From the NCBI GenBank assembly GCA_017562135.1, contig QEYB01001046.1, positions 1,922,001 through 1,986,000 on the forward strand: a DNA stretch of 64,000 nt. The letters run 5' to 3'. Source of the DNA: Dipylidium caninum. Taxonomy: Eukaryota; Platyhelminthes; Cestoda; Cyclophyllidea; Dipylidiidae. The notes under the pieces are model-generated. The model did no database searches. It worked only from the letters and a program-made list of their open reading frames with translations, and was not told the DNA's origin. A program made the translations under genes and the position numbers. This document shows positions 1 to 14,994 of the stretch, piece after piece. Numbering within the stretch: the first letter of the stretch is position 1; every line of letters begins with the position of its first letter.

Positions 1-2284
1 CGTTAGTTATCATAACTAACCGAGTAAAATGGTTCACAAATGCAGAAGGGGACCTTGAGAGCAGCTATTTGAGCTTCAAAAGCATTGATGAACAGTTCTC
101 TTTTGGTGACAAAGTGTTCGAAAAAGGAGATTGGTAAACGGTTAGAGACTGAAATCATCGAGTGCCATCGACGGAAGTCCTCCGAAATCACCTCCATCTT
201 CTCTTTCTCCTTCGTGGCCGTGTAGTGACGCAGCTCCTCTGGCACGTAGGTTCCACACGTGCCTATGGAATGTGTGGCCTTCTTACAGAAGTTCGGCCCT
301 TTCGTCCGACAAGGGTCAGGGCAATTGAGGTGCCTGTCGATGCCGCGCACACACAGACCTATGCTGAAAAATTTTTTTTTTGGATTATTCAACCAGTAGG
401 CGTCACACAGGCGTTCCCCCATTACCACCCAATGAAATACTAATAATATGCGTGTTGAATTACTTGCCAGATTATCTGATAGAGTTAATTTTTTAAGATG
501 AAGAATCAACTATTTCCCGTCGTCGTCTTCGGGGCTCTTCAATAAGATTATTGGAAGGTGGTAAAAACACCATCTGTGGTTAGATTGTACTAAGAAAATA
601 TTCTATAATATTTCAATAGATTTTACTCCCTTTTATAACATTATTATGCTCGTCTTATTCCTCGTCTTATTCGTAATATGTTTTGACTGCGTTGCTCGAG
701 CAAAGGTTATAATTAGAACATGCATTGAAAAAAATGAGGAACGATTCCCCATCAAGCAAGCGGCCCTTTCTTGTTGGCGGGTAATAAAAGCATCATTACA
801 CCCTAATATGCGATACAGTCTCTTCAAAAACAATTAATGTTACCGCCAAAACGTTTTAAATATGGGCGAAGACTCAAATAGGAGTAGCTTCCAATAGCCA
901 TCAAATATGCCCACCGATACGTAGCGAAACATCATTTGTCCGTCTGATGTCTTAATATGCTGAAAAAGGCGCCAAGAATCCCCAATTGAATAGCCTGTTG
1001 GCATTGTGTACTGAACGAAATCTATTATATATTGCTTTTTGCACAGGCTTTTCATAGAATTGCGATGAGAAGGTTGATGTTTTGACTGTGGAAAACTAGA
1101 AAAAGCTTTGCAAAAATGATACTACGATTCACACCAGATTAATTTACTTCGCCAAAATAAGGTGAAGGTCAACCCCGAGTGTGGGCGACCGCCGCTCGTG
1201 GTGGAAAGTCCATGAAAAGTTAGGCTCTCTGACATTCTTTCTTAGTACGGTTCAAGTCACCGATGGCACCAGTCTTCTGGGCATAACGCCCAGGCAACAC
1301 AAGTAAATGTCGCGTTTTTACACCATAGATTCGACATCTCATAGGGACTTTCTCCAGAAATAATGCAGAGACCACTAACGGTCTTTGGTCAAATAATTAC
1401 TCGGTGATGGAACAAGGGATTTAAAGTAAACTACCCTTTTTACTGTTTATCGATGATGTTAATGTTTACATTTTTTTTCTCTCGGTCGTCAAAACAAAAG
1501 GGTCGTTTTAACACAAAATACACCTGGAAGAGCACGGAAAAAAGAGATGAGCCTAATAAACATTTTGGAGTGAGGTTTCAAGCCAACACTAAAAACCAAA
1601 AACTTTGGAAATAAAAGTAAGCATCGGAGAAGTTATTCTACTAGTCTTAAGCTCGACAGCTTAACAAAGACCTGTTCAATGAACTTGGCAATTTCAAGGC
1701 TGTGATGGATTGTTTAGATGTCTGGGATACATACTTTCGAAACAGAGAACCCGGATAAACATCGATGGGCTAGAATATGAAGGAAAGCCTTTGACCAAAG
1801 GAAGTGTAATAAGGGAAGGTAACAATCAAACCTTACCGATAAATGACGTCAAGCAGCCCACGAACCCCATTAGTGTTGCGAGAAAGGTCAACATCGTAGT
1901 CCTTTTTCACCCATTCTAGATCGTTAAAGAGCTCGCAGTTGATTTGCATCATAAATTGACTTCCAAGGTTGTCTTTGGGCTCATCAACCACTTGTTTGAT
2001 CAGCTTCATGTAGCGTTCATTGCTGAGGATGGAGGCGGGGGGCACGTGGTCGTCGAGGTCACGGTCCATGCGCGCCCTGCTGCCAGGCGGGCCAGGTAGA
2101 AGGCCTTCGCCGCGTCCTCCACGTACTTCACCTTTTGTGTCTGTAGGTTCGGCACACCCTGACATCGCCACCATATGTTAATGGGGTAAAAGCCCTGTTC
2201 TATATCGTATATGGAACTATGGACTGCGAAGGTGCACAGCAGGAGGGAAAATAAGCTGATGAGTGGAGACGCTTTAGTTTTCAT
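1..2284 (-). CDS. Partial gene for a secreted or receptor-like protein of unknown family (3' end outside window)
   Basis: I do not recognise this gene with certainty. The likely first exon (about 1837-2284) starts with ATG at 2284 and encodes a clear signal peptide (positively charged MKTK, then a hydrophobic ISLFSLLLCTFA core). Two overlapping frames are open in 2006-2174, so either a tiny intron of about 31-52 nt (donor CAGG|gtgtgc) or a frameshift joins the signal peptide to a segment ending in FNDLEWVKK and then GLLDVIYR, before a good donor (CG|gtaagg, 1836). Weaker candidate exons are 1148-1236 and 844-1019; the latter contains FRYVSVGIFDG, reminiscent of extracellular ligand-binding domains of class C receptors. 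The best downstream exon (about 11-372) follows a strong acceptor (atttttcag) and is cysteine-rich, with NCPDPC, FCKKATH, GTCGTYVP and a final FCICEPFY, like an EGF-type module with a long insert. Exon joins and reading phases are not all consistent, so treat the model as a draft. Confidence 0.45.
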
Positions 2285-3288
2285 TTTTGTGTGAGTTTGT
2301 GCTTCAATTCAGCTTGGTGTGCTCCCCATCCAGGATATAGTTCGTTTTCGTGGTCCCAATGGTAGCCTCGCGCTATCGGCCCGATGACGTGGCTCGGAAA
2401 GGCCAATGGGGCAGCCGATCGCGCGCAAATCATTGGCAGGTCGATCGAAATGATCGCAGATCGACCGATTGCTGCCTTTTTATTGGCCGTCGCCGTCGCC
2501 ATCGCAACACAAACTCAGGTGGGACGAGCAGCATAGGTTCAAAGCAACTTTTCCATGAAAGGCACGAATAAGGCGATGTGGCGCTTTTTAGAGTGCTCAA
2601 CAGCCACCAGATATTACATTGTGTGAAGTTTTTAGGGTTGAATAGTTTATTAAAAACCCAACGCATAAATGTGGTGCACACTTCGAACCAATTTAACATT
2701 ATGAAACCATATAATGGTGTTTGATAGAAGCCATATTTCTAGGGAAATATTATGAGCCACCATTCTGACTTCCGGCATGTTACGCCTCCGATTCTGACCC
2801 TCATGAAAACTTAAAAATATAATAATTAACGAACTGTATTTCACCCATATTTTTAGGCTGATTTCAAGCATAAAATCGTCGTTAAGCAATCATCTCGCAT
2901 GTTCTCCACCATCTCCACGATGAAATCTATTTTCTCAAACGAAAGGCCGTGATTTAAGCGGCCAAGAAAAAAGACATTTGCAATTTTAAATCACGAATTA
3001 AAACCATAACCCCCAAATGAGGGCCCAAGGTTTACTTATCACATGGATTAAACTTGGCATCTAAGAGGCAACCCATTTAAAGAAATTCCCAATTGATCAT
3101 GTTTCTGAAAACATCTCAAGTCCGGTAACAAACAGAGAAACACCTGAAATGATTATAGGTTAACTCTAAAGAAGCAATCAGGCGAGCGAGCAAGAGTAGT
3201 CTGTCCCAGTTATCAAAATATTCCTCTCGTTAAAACTGCATAAAATAACATGTACATGAAAGACTTAAGGAAGAAATTACGTCAAAAG
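2285..3288. other. Intergenic stretch, no gene seen
   Basis: This kilobase separates the start of the left-hand minus-strand gene from the stop codon of KAT8, also on the minus strand. Open frames on both strands are short, lack recognisable domains and look like chance. No AATAAA or ATTAAA was seen on the minus strand within about 190 nt after the KAT8 stop. Confidence 0.6.
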
Positions 3289-5539
<2,251 letters not shown>

Positions 5540-6733
5540 CTGAAAAGGATTTAGCTACAGTAATGTGTGAAAAAAGTATTCATACTACGCAACCATAAGA
5601 GAATGTGTGAGAGAAATACGCAAATTTCCTTTTTCGTGGATTCAATTTTTGGTGCTAAAGGAACGGAGCAGGACAAGACACTGCATAGGTGAGGAATCAG
5701 AAGTGCAGTACAACTATGTGAATTAAAAGATGGAGGAATATGCACACAGCCACTCCGGCACACTACAATAGCAGACAGGTTTTTGAGTGGTTTATTCGAA
5801 TAAATTCCCTTCTCAAAGGTTATTAAAATACAATTTGCTTAATTAAACAATTTTGTTGCAACCAGGAATGAAAGTAGCTTAACGCACACGACGAAAAATA
5901 TGCAGACGGTTAACTAATACATTTTAATGCCAAAAAATTGAGGAAATATGGAAAGAGCCGCAATTACGTACTTTGTAGAAAGGCGTATATCATTATGGCG
6001 AACAAAACCCGCATTATTAGTAATTTCGAAAGATAACGTCTGCTACAGTAATGTGCCTTGTCTGTGGGGGTGCAGTCTACCGCGAAGAGCACACAGAAGT
6101 TGTTTACGTTATACCTCTCGAAGATGTTAATTTATAGCTACCGAGGAAATTCGACGAAGTCCGAACGATGATTTTCTTAAATATTTGACACATATAAAAC
6201 GCCACTAAATCACTATTATCCTGTAGATATTGTCACCTCCAGGGAGCGATAATTTTTTAATAAAATGTAAAATGAACCGATGACATGAACATCTTGTAAT
6301 GCATTCTAATGTCGTGAGTTAAAAGGATACGACTGTCCTGAATATCTATACGTGCGAGTTAAATGCGAACAGTCGCCGCTTCGCATACTTTTAAGGCTGG
6401 TAATAATCGGTTGTGCGCTTTGCCTTATGCGCATTTTCATAAAAACTTTCTCGAAATCACATAACGCCGATCTTTAATAACTTTATCCTCTCATTGCAAT
6501 ATTTAATTTTGTCAATTAATTTTCACACATTTTTTTGTTTATAAATTTTTTAATAACGTGTTTGGGTGGGAAAATATGTGAATAAATCACAAATCTCCCG
6601 TGTTTTTAATCTTGTCAAGGCAAGTATATGGTTATGGTTTTTTTTAAGCATTCGACGCTCATTGGCTGCCTTTATTTTTGAGACATGCTGTATGCTAGTG
6701 CATCTCGGTGTGGTCCCTTATTTTGACTGGTAG
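5540..6733. promoter_or_regulatory. Divergent intergenic region between KAT8 and the NSD gene
   Basis: About 1.2 kb lies between the KAT8 start (minus strand) and the NSD start (plus strand), so the promoters of both genes probably sit here. No convincing TATA box or other motif could be assigned by eye. The sequence is AT-rich towards 6480-6560. Small open frames here (for example 5948-6130) show no domain and are taken as chance. Use as a bidirectional promoter is inferred from layout only. Confidence 0.5.
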
Positions 6734-9700
6734 ATGGACGACAAGCCTCCTGCTCTTACTTTGGGTTGCATGTACTGGGCCAAAGTGGACACGTATCCAT
6801 GGTGGCCATGTATGCTGTATAATAGTCCCACTGGCGACGGCTATGTCAAAAAACTGAAAACCGCCACAAAATATCACGTGCAGTTTTTCGGACCGGACGT
6901 TGAGCGCGCATGGGTTGCCGAAGCAAATCTCATTCCTTATAAATCAAAATTTGAATTAGATTCCCAACTGGAGGAAATCCGAAAGTCGCACCCCGTACGT
7001 TGATGTTTTTTATGTTATGTTGTCAGTTACAGAGCTCAAAATACGAGTTAAAGGTTTCAAATGCGCATAAACACCGTTGGGAAGAGTCGTGTAAAGAAGC
7101 TGAAACTGCGTACAGGCTAACTCTGAAGGAGAGAATTCGGCGCTTTGGTCGAATTGTTACTACCCCCAAATCATCTCTCGGTCCTGAACTTAAAAGTAGG
7201 CATTTCCATATAGCTTCACGAATATCCTTCAAGCTATATTATTGAAAAATGTGGATAGGATCCCACTTACGATTGAGGAGGAAGCGGAATCACTTGAGCT
7301 GTTTTTAAAGACGGAGAAGACCCGTCGATTAGCGCTTAATCCGGTTATTGACGAAGCTGAGCTCGACAAGACGCTTCGTGTTCAGTGGTCTGGATTTGAT
7401 TTCGCTACGCAGCGCTCATATTTGTCTAACAAACTGGCAATATTCGGTTTGGAGTCCACTGTAGACGTAGGTTTACAACCCGAGTTTCATTTACGTAAAT
7501 CGGTACACGTCAATTACTTAACTTTATGTTGTATATGAAGCTGATTAGTTCCATAATATTCTGTTTCTTGGAAGATTTTTTATTCCTGACAAGGCTGAAT
7601 TTGTCTTCCAAGGTTGTTCTTAAAGTACGAAATTAACGTTGTAGGAGTCATTTGGAACTGATTACGATTCGACTTTAGTTTTCCCTTTTTCCATTCTCAA
7701 GCCGTTTATTTGGAATAAAGATTTGTAAATTAAACCCTTCTTCTGGAATTCAGAATATTCTCTGAGTCTCTTCAATTGACTTTAGTTTGTCAATTTTGTG
7801 TTCTTGAAGATAGACGAAGAAATGAAAGTGCCTCCAACCGGGCGAAGGCCAAGTATCTCGGGATCCGTTGCCTCGTCTGCGAGAAAATCAGTATCCTCAG
7901 GTGAATCAAGATCTGAAAGAGTATGTTGCTTTCTTCAGCTGTATGTTCTTATTACCTTGCAACATTTAATGGACACTTTCAGCTTCTGTCTCATAGTATA
8001 ATCGACTGGAACATTTGGGATAATCTAATTCACTGTCATATGTTCACAACTGTTTTCGTCTTTAAGATTACTCCATTATTCATAATTTTGCTTACCTTAG
8101 GGAAAAGTCTTTTGCTTCATCTAACCATTTCAAATTGCGCACGGTTTAATTCAGACGTCATAAATGATAAGCGTCCTTACGAATAAAAATGCGAAATCCT
8201 TTGTTGGAACCGTATTATTAAAAGGATAAGTGCATATAGAAGCAGGCCCGGGTTGTTGATTGACAGATTCTATATCATTCCTCACCTTACTTTTCTGGTA
8301 TTCTATTTTGAAATTGGTAACAGACTAGAGGACTGATAGACGAGAGCGGATCGAAGGTGGATGCGGAAATTCTTCGACTAATAGCTTCTCCTGGTGCATT
8401 TCGTTTTCAACCCGTCTGTTCAGTGTGTAAGGAGACTTCAAACGATCGCTTCGTGTTGATAAGTTGCAAGGGTTTTTGTGCCCGCTACTGGCATCCTGGT
8501 TGTTTGCCAGTTTCATCGGCTTCTAACAAGGGTGCGTACCATAATTTATTCTTGATAAACTTCTCTTTTCTCTTGGTGCAGAGATTGGAAATATAGATAA
8601 GTTCAGGTGTAAGGACTGCCGGAATAAGAAGTATCTTTGTGGTGTCTGCGGTGCGTCGAAAGAAGATGAAGCCACTACCGAGATGCTTTCTTGTCAGGCA
8701 GGTTTCGAACTACTCGGTTGTGTGACGTCCCCTTATAGATGCAGGATTGTGGAAAATGGTACCATCGTCACTGCCTTGAATTCCATCCCGCTGTAATACT
8801 TGAAAATAAACTCGTGCGATGTCCATCCCACATCTGCGCTACCTGCTACCTTGAGAATCCTAAAGCTACCTCTCTCCCTGGCCAAAATATGATACAGTGT
8901 TTTTCGTGAGTTGAGCTGCTTTTCATTGTTTTCATTCCATATTTTTTTTGCAAATACTTCCTGTGAGTTTATTTGTTAACCGTTGATTCAGAGTGATGAC
9001 TTTTCCCCTTATTTGAAAATCGTTTCTATTGGATCGGTTATATTTCAATTGAAAGGTGTTTAGCTGTACCGGTCAATGTTATGATACTTTACCAAACACT
9101 TCGTAATAGTTAACTTTGAAAGCTGTCTTGTCATTGCTATAACATCCAGTCTTCTAGGTAGCTAGATCGATCGACCTTAGAAGTCCCCCTATTCAAATCT
9201 TGCCTAATGATTTGTTATTAGTTCGAGGTGGCAAGACTGGTTATCTATAGTGTTTTCCCCTTAAAGTTGTCCTCGAGTCTTCCACTCTGGAGATTTGTGT
9301 ACGCCTGCGGGTTCTCGGGAGCTTTCTCTGTCACACATCGTCTGCCCAGCTCATCTCAAGCCAGCCAAGAGGATACCTCCGGCGCCCTTTTGCCTCCTCT
9401 GTCACGATAGTGGACCTGATAGGGTTATTGAGTTTTTTTCTTAAGTTATGCCTGTTAAAGCGATGGAAATGAGTTTCCCCATATTATACAGATTGTTTTT
9501 TTTCACTAGGAAATGATGTGCTTTATTTTTTCAGCAGATCCTATTTATAAATTTCTTTTGTAATTATTTACGAAAGGACAGGTATTTTTGCTATGGAAAC
9601 TCAAAATCGAACATAGGAAACCAGACTCATTGACGTGAAAATTATGTGCACTGATAATGATTATCATGGTCTTCGTGTGTTCTTTAGGTTAATTGTGAGT

Positions 9701-12700
9701 CCTGCCCCACGTCATACCATCGCACCTGCCTAAGTGGGATGGAACCGGAACAGAAAGTTGTGAAACAGAACACCTTCAAGTGTAACAATTGCTGGTGGGG
9801 TCAAAATATCTCCTGATTCTCAATCTGTTCCTATATCCACTCATTCACATTCACCTCTCTTTTCAGCTGGGGTGTTCAACCACGTTATGCCCAAGTGGTG
9901 TGGGTGAAGGTACCTAGCTGCCGCTGGTGGCCCTGTGAAATTATACACAGTCGAAATGCTCCATTAAACATATACAGTCTCAAACATTCCGATGGCGAGT
10001 TTGTCATCCATTTCATCGGGTCAAACGAGTATGGTTGGGTTCACCAGTGTCAAACCCTTCCCTTTGAATGCGCCCTCGGCTCACCCTTGGCTTCTGATGT
10101 CCCAAACGCAATCGCTCCACTGGATAAGACTTTTAATAAAGGTAAACGACTTCTGAGTAGACTGTACGCTCTTATATCTTTTATTACTAATATTGTTTCG
10201 ACATTGTTAGCCTGGTGTTTTGTCGCGTGGATAAAGGAACCAATGACCATTTCTTTTTTTGCGTACAGACTCAGAGTCTGACAATACAATTTAGAAGATA
10301 AAAATAATTATCTTTCTCGTTACAAATAACGTGCCAGAGGTTTTTATAAATATCCATAACCAATGGGTAGATGCAGCACCGAAAATTGCCATGAAAAAAA
10401 AATATTTTTTTTTAGTCTGAGATTGCTTTTCGTAAAAAGTGGTCATTTTGTATTCACTCTACTAGATTTAATGTCCTTTGTCAGAATTTTCTGTTATTAT
10501 GTAGATGTTTCAGAGCTTACTATTCTTTTTTCCACTTCAGCTCTTCGTGAAGCTCCACTGGTCCACCAGCTATATGCTAGCTACTTACTTAAGCGGGGTC
10601 TTATCTTGGTCTCCATGACGACGCAGACACTGACAGATGAGGAACTGATACCCCTCTCGACATTGGAAGCAGCTGCCGCAGTGGGGATTCTCTCCCAGTC
10701 CGAAACAGAGGCCCGAGTCTTGGACGAAGCCATGGCCAAGTTCGAGAACATCTCCTCCAACATATACGCCTCGTCTGAGGAGGAGGATGGTATTTTTCTA
10801 TTGACACAATGTCTCCCATTAGTTGACAATATGCAACTGCTTCTCGTTTTCCCCCCAGTTGGTAAAACAGCCTTTGCCCACCACACTGTGTGACTGTGCG
10901 CGGTTGTTGGAGGAACAACAACCGTTTCCGGATTTTGGTGGACGCGAGGAGCGTGAAACTCTGGTACAGTGGCGATGTTCTTTGGATTTCGCCTGTTACA
11001 ACATCCTGCATAACATCGATTGCAGTCCTGAAGTTTGCAGCGTGATGGCGCGTCATCCCTCCGGTAATTGCGGCAATCGCAACTTCAGTGACCCGCCCGT
11101 AGTCTCTCTTATTTTGACAACTAATCGTGGAATTGGCCTCAAAGTGATACAACCTGTGTTCAAGGTGGGATTCCCTCTACATGACCAGATTTGATTATAG
11201 TTACATTTTTCGGGTCTTTATGCATGAAAAGTTCCTTTATTTTTAATTTCTTTTGTGCTATTAATGCTCGTGACACGATTTGTATGATTAGTAAATTGAG
11301 GAATTATAGTGTTCGGAATTTGGTTCCGTCCATTATCTATTCCAAATTTACGGAGTCCTTGTTTTTCCTAATTTCGCTCGCAGGAACCTGTATGTTACGT
11401 GCAAGATCCCCTCTCATTATTTCCAATAATGGGGCTTAAAATCACAACATAGATATGTTTATTATATCAGTTGCTAAGTTGCCCTTCTCTGTCGTTCAAG
11501 TCTTGACAATTGCTAACAATCAGGAAGTTGATTATTATGGAATCGAAAGAAAGGCATATTAACAGTAAATGGTGTTTCTTTGAAATATGAATTTTCAAAT
11601 CTCTAGGTAGTAGTGGGCAGTTAATGGCGGTAAGCTATGGTTAAACGGAGAAGCAAGTTTTAAATCTCGTCAAATCTGTACAGAGCGAAATGGCATGGGG
11701 AGATATTAGCCTCTCTGTCAATTATGACCGTATGAATAAAGGCTAAGCAAATTGAGACACTTGCTACACCGACGACGATGTTAATCTCAAATGTAGTTAC
11801 CCTGCGAACAAGTCGTTGTTGAAACCGATGGTATTTGCAATACCTATTGAGCCGCAACTGATTTCCTTGTCTCTATCTTGGCAGCACGCCCTGGTGATCG
11901 AATACATGGGGGAAGTGGTCAATACGGCGGAAGCGAACCGTCGGCTGTCCAAGGGTATAGCGGCGTGCAATGCAGCAGCGGCTACGACTCACAACTCGGA
12001 GTTGCTGCCCTCCACCTATCTCCTGCGTTTTACGCCTAACCTCGTCATTGACGCTAGCCACGCGGGCAATGAGGCGCGTTTCATCAATCACTCTTGCGAC
12101 CCCAACGCCGTGACAAAAGTCTGCAATGTTGGTGGGACTCTTCGATTGGGTAATTTTCAGCCTTCTTTCCGACCTCGTAACTTCGTTAGCGCTGGGTTGT
12201 GTCAAGGTTAGCGGTAAAGGCAGTGCTTATGTTGCCGGAATTAGGTTTTTTGAGGGATGTTATTTGAGTCAATTTTTTCAGTTTTACCGCCTTATCTTGC
12301 TTTTAAACCGTATAATAAATCTTGACAAAATTACCCGCGTCATTCTTCGGCTTCGATAGATCCCTCCCATTTACTTGATAGCTTAGATAATTTTGGTCAT
12401 ATTTGCTGTTGCGAGCGGTATACACGCTCCCGTCTGTGTTGAGCGAGTTTTCCTTAAACGCTAATATTTAAAATTTGCGAGTTAATCTTCTCATTTAAAG
12501 ACATTTGATTGAGTTATTCTAAAAAGACGGATTCTCGATCTCAGAAAAAAAGGTGTTAAATTTCCCTGGAGAAAGAAAAATGTATCATTTTTAATTTTAT
12601 TTTGGCCTCGGAGATCCACAAGAGATTAATAGTTTTAGACTTAGCTTGAGAGGAACCCATACTCCAACGGATTTCTATAGGATCTCAGTGAACCTAAGAG

Positions 12701-14430
12701 ACCTTTGGAAAACATTGCCCAAATAAAAATTGAGTCGTTATATTCAGAAAACACTTGTAGAATAAATTTAATGTGGCTAAAAACTTTCGCTTTCTTCACC
12801 TTTTTTCCCTGAAGTTAGGTGCATTTTTTATTCCACCTCAGGCATACAATGAATTGGGGACCTTTTACTTCACATAAACCACCAACTTCGCCTTTCTTAA
12901 GGTATTTTCGCTAAGAGGGATTTGGAGAATGAGGAGGAAGTGACGATAGACTACAAGAAGGCCCAACTGCTCGATTGCTACTTTATGAACGCCACTAACG
13001 TCTGCGTTTGTGGTTCTGAAATTTGTGAGGGCTTTGTCAAGTTGCCACATAAATTCTCAGTCCCCGAAAAGAAGCGAACTAGTGTTGGTCCTACCGCAAT
13101 GGCGCTGCCAACACCCCTGGGGTCGATTGTGGCGTCGTCGGAGCGTTCTCTGCGAAGTGGCCGGCGCTCAGAGGTAGTACGTAAGCAGGAGCCGATGGGG
13201 CCACCACCTGCACCTCGCCATTCTTTGCTGACACGATCAATGCCGCCGCCGGCATCGCCGCCACCGATGCCTGAAGTTGGGTCGCCTTCTAGGGGTCACA
13301 GCAAAAAGACCACCATTCCTCACCACCTACTTTCGGCCGCAGCTACGGAAAAACCTCCCCCCACCAAGGTCTCACCCAGAACTCCGTCTCCGTGTACGCC
13401 CCAAGGTCGTGGTCACCCAACGTCTGACACAGCCTCTTCACGAGGAATATTGCTTCCGGTGAGAGCTGTTTCACTGGTACTGGTTTTTGGGTCTCAAATG
13501 CTGTTCGGATCTTCTGGAACTGGAGGGCTTTCGTCGCAAATTATAACACATGCCTCGACTTTTTTCAATTCTACTCCTATTTTATGCACATTCTTCAACC
13601 AATCAATGGATTGGCAAGACTGACAGTCCCCTCTCTTTTGCTTTCAGTTGTGGTGACGGAGGAGAGATGATACTGTGTAGCAGAGCTTCTTGTCCCAAAG
13701 TCTACCACCTCGGTTGCTTGGGTCTCACGGCACCCCCTACAGGTACCTTTTTTAATTTATCCTACTGATGAGTATCAGCAACTAACTTATTTCACTTTCC
13801 TCTTTAGGTGATTGGCATTGCCCTTGGCATTTCTGCGATGCTTGTGGCAATCCGGCGATGCATTTGTGCTGTCGTTGTCCCAGCTCTTATTGCCTGGATC
13901 ACTCGTCATCGGAGGACGGGAGAGAGCTAATTCGTGTTCACGATTTAGATGCAAATCGGTGGCATCATACTCTGAAACTCCTCGAGAGATGTTCCTCCGA
14001 TCCTGTAGAAATGACCAAGATGACTGCAGCATTGATATTTCGTTGTCGATGGGTCTGTCACATTCACGGTCAAACAAAATTACACCATCTTGATCCCGTA
14101 TCTACTCTCAAAGAGAGCGAAGTCAACATTGAGAATAGTGAAACTTGCGTGGTCTCCGGAGATGTTCCTGAAGGCATTGGTAATGATGTTGGAGAGGATA
14201 GTGCTGGTGTTGATGAAGACGGCGTGAACACTGATTCCATTATCGAGAATAAGACACAAATAGCTGATACTTCAGATAATGAGATCAGTGACAAAGCCGG
14301 TGGTGGTGGTGGTGATGGTGGTGATGAGGATGATGATGGCAATGAGGACAGAACAAGTACGGTGTTCGAGGAAGGCGAGGGAGGTAAACAAGAGTTAAAT
14401 TCGCCGTGTCAATTGGTGGACGAAATATGA
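6734..14430 (+). CDS. NSD: NSD-family histone H3K36 methyltransferase (PWWP-PHD-PWWP-AWS-SET-PHD), complete, about 17 exons
   Basis: Orthologue of the NSD1/2/3 group, which mono- and dimethylates H3 Lys36. Exons: 6734-6994, 7027-7195, 7234-7466, 7810-7920, 8324-8531, 8582-8697, 8739-8905, 9267-9423, 9688-9794, 9867-10141, 10541-10821, 10859-11164, 11885-12149, 12902-about 13180, about 13302-13458, 13648-13742, 13808-14430. This set sums to 3810 nt, about 1269 aa, in one frame. Domain order matches NSD: PWWP1 (YPWWPCMLY), tandem PHD fingers (CSVCKET, YLCGVCGA, WYHRHC, CFSCPRVFHSGDLC, CLLCHDSG, CESCPTSYHRTC), PWWP2 (CRWWPCEII), AWS cysteines ending CGNRNF, SET (RGIGL, EYMGEVV, RFINHSCDPNA, VTIDY), post-SET (CVCGSEIC) and the C-terminal PHD (CGDGGEMILC ... 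HCPWHFC). The tail is acidic. Odd points: a GC-AG intron after 8697, a weak donor at 10822, and an intron whose edges are uncertain in 13180-13345 where the frame must change. Confidence 0.95.
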
Positions 14431-14976
14431 GGCTGCTGCTCTAATCATCGAGCTGGTGCTGCCGGTCATGCATTTGGTGTTCGAAGCGCCGTTTATGTCA
14501 TTGCTGTCAGTAATTTTCCGCATCCAGGGGTTCCTGTGCGCATTGTGCTTTCGGTGTTTTTTGCTGCTTGTGTGTTACAAGCCCAAATTTGTTACACTGC
14601 TTCTTTGGGGCGCAAATTTGTATGTATATATATATATACTTACCGTACTCTTGATGGTTTTTATGAGACTTGGTGTTCGAAATTGCGGAGAGGAGGGGGG
14701 GAGGGGTGAGGCCTTGTAGGCGCTCTTGAGTAGAAATAGAAGTGCCTAAGGTGCTGCAAGATAAGGTTGGACAGTGCAAAGAGTCTCTCTGGGTTAGTTT
14801 TTCCAAACAAATGCGGTACGTAAATGGGTTATTTGTTGATCAGTTGCTGACTTAATGGGTTGTCTAGTGAGGGTGGGTTTGGCGAGGATAGTCATCTGTG
14901 CCTACTGCAGCAATCGAGGGTGACCTCTTTTGAGGTTGGGGAACCAAATCGAACTTTGCACACTTTAAAAAGCTTC

Positions 14977-14994
14977 AGTGGTATTCGAACCACT
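14977..14994 (-). other. tRNA T-arm (B-box)-like hairpin
   Basis: On the minus strand AGTGG-TTCGAATA-CCACT forms a 5-bp stem around a B-box-like loop. The loop has eight rather than seven bases, and no acceptor stem or good A box could be built around it, so it is not called as a tRNA gene. Confidence 0.25.

Noticed and set aside
10601..11152. 183-codon minus-strand ORF
   Set aside because: Antisense to the NSD exons encoding the linker and AWS region; no domain of its own.
14977..14994. tRNA gene on the minus strand
   Set aside because: T-loop of eight bases, no pairing acceptor stem and no proper A box.
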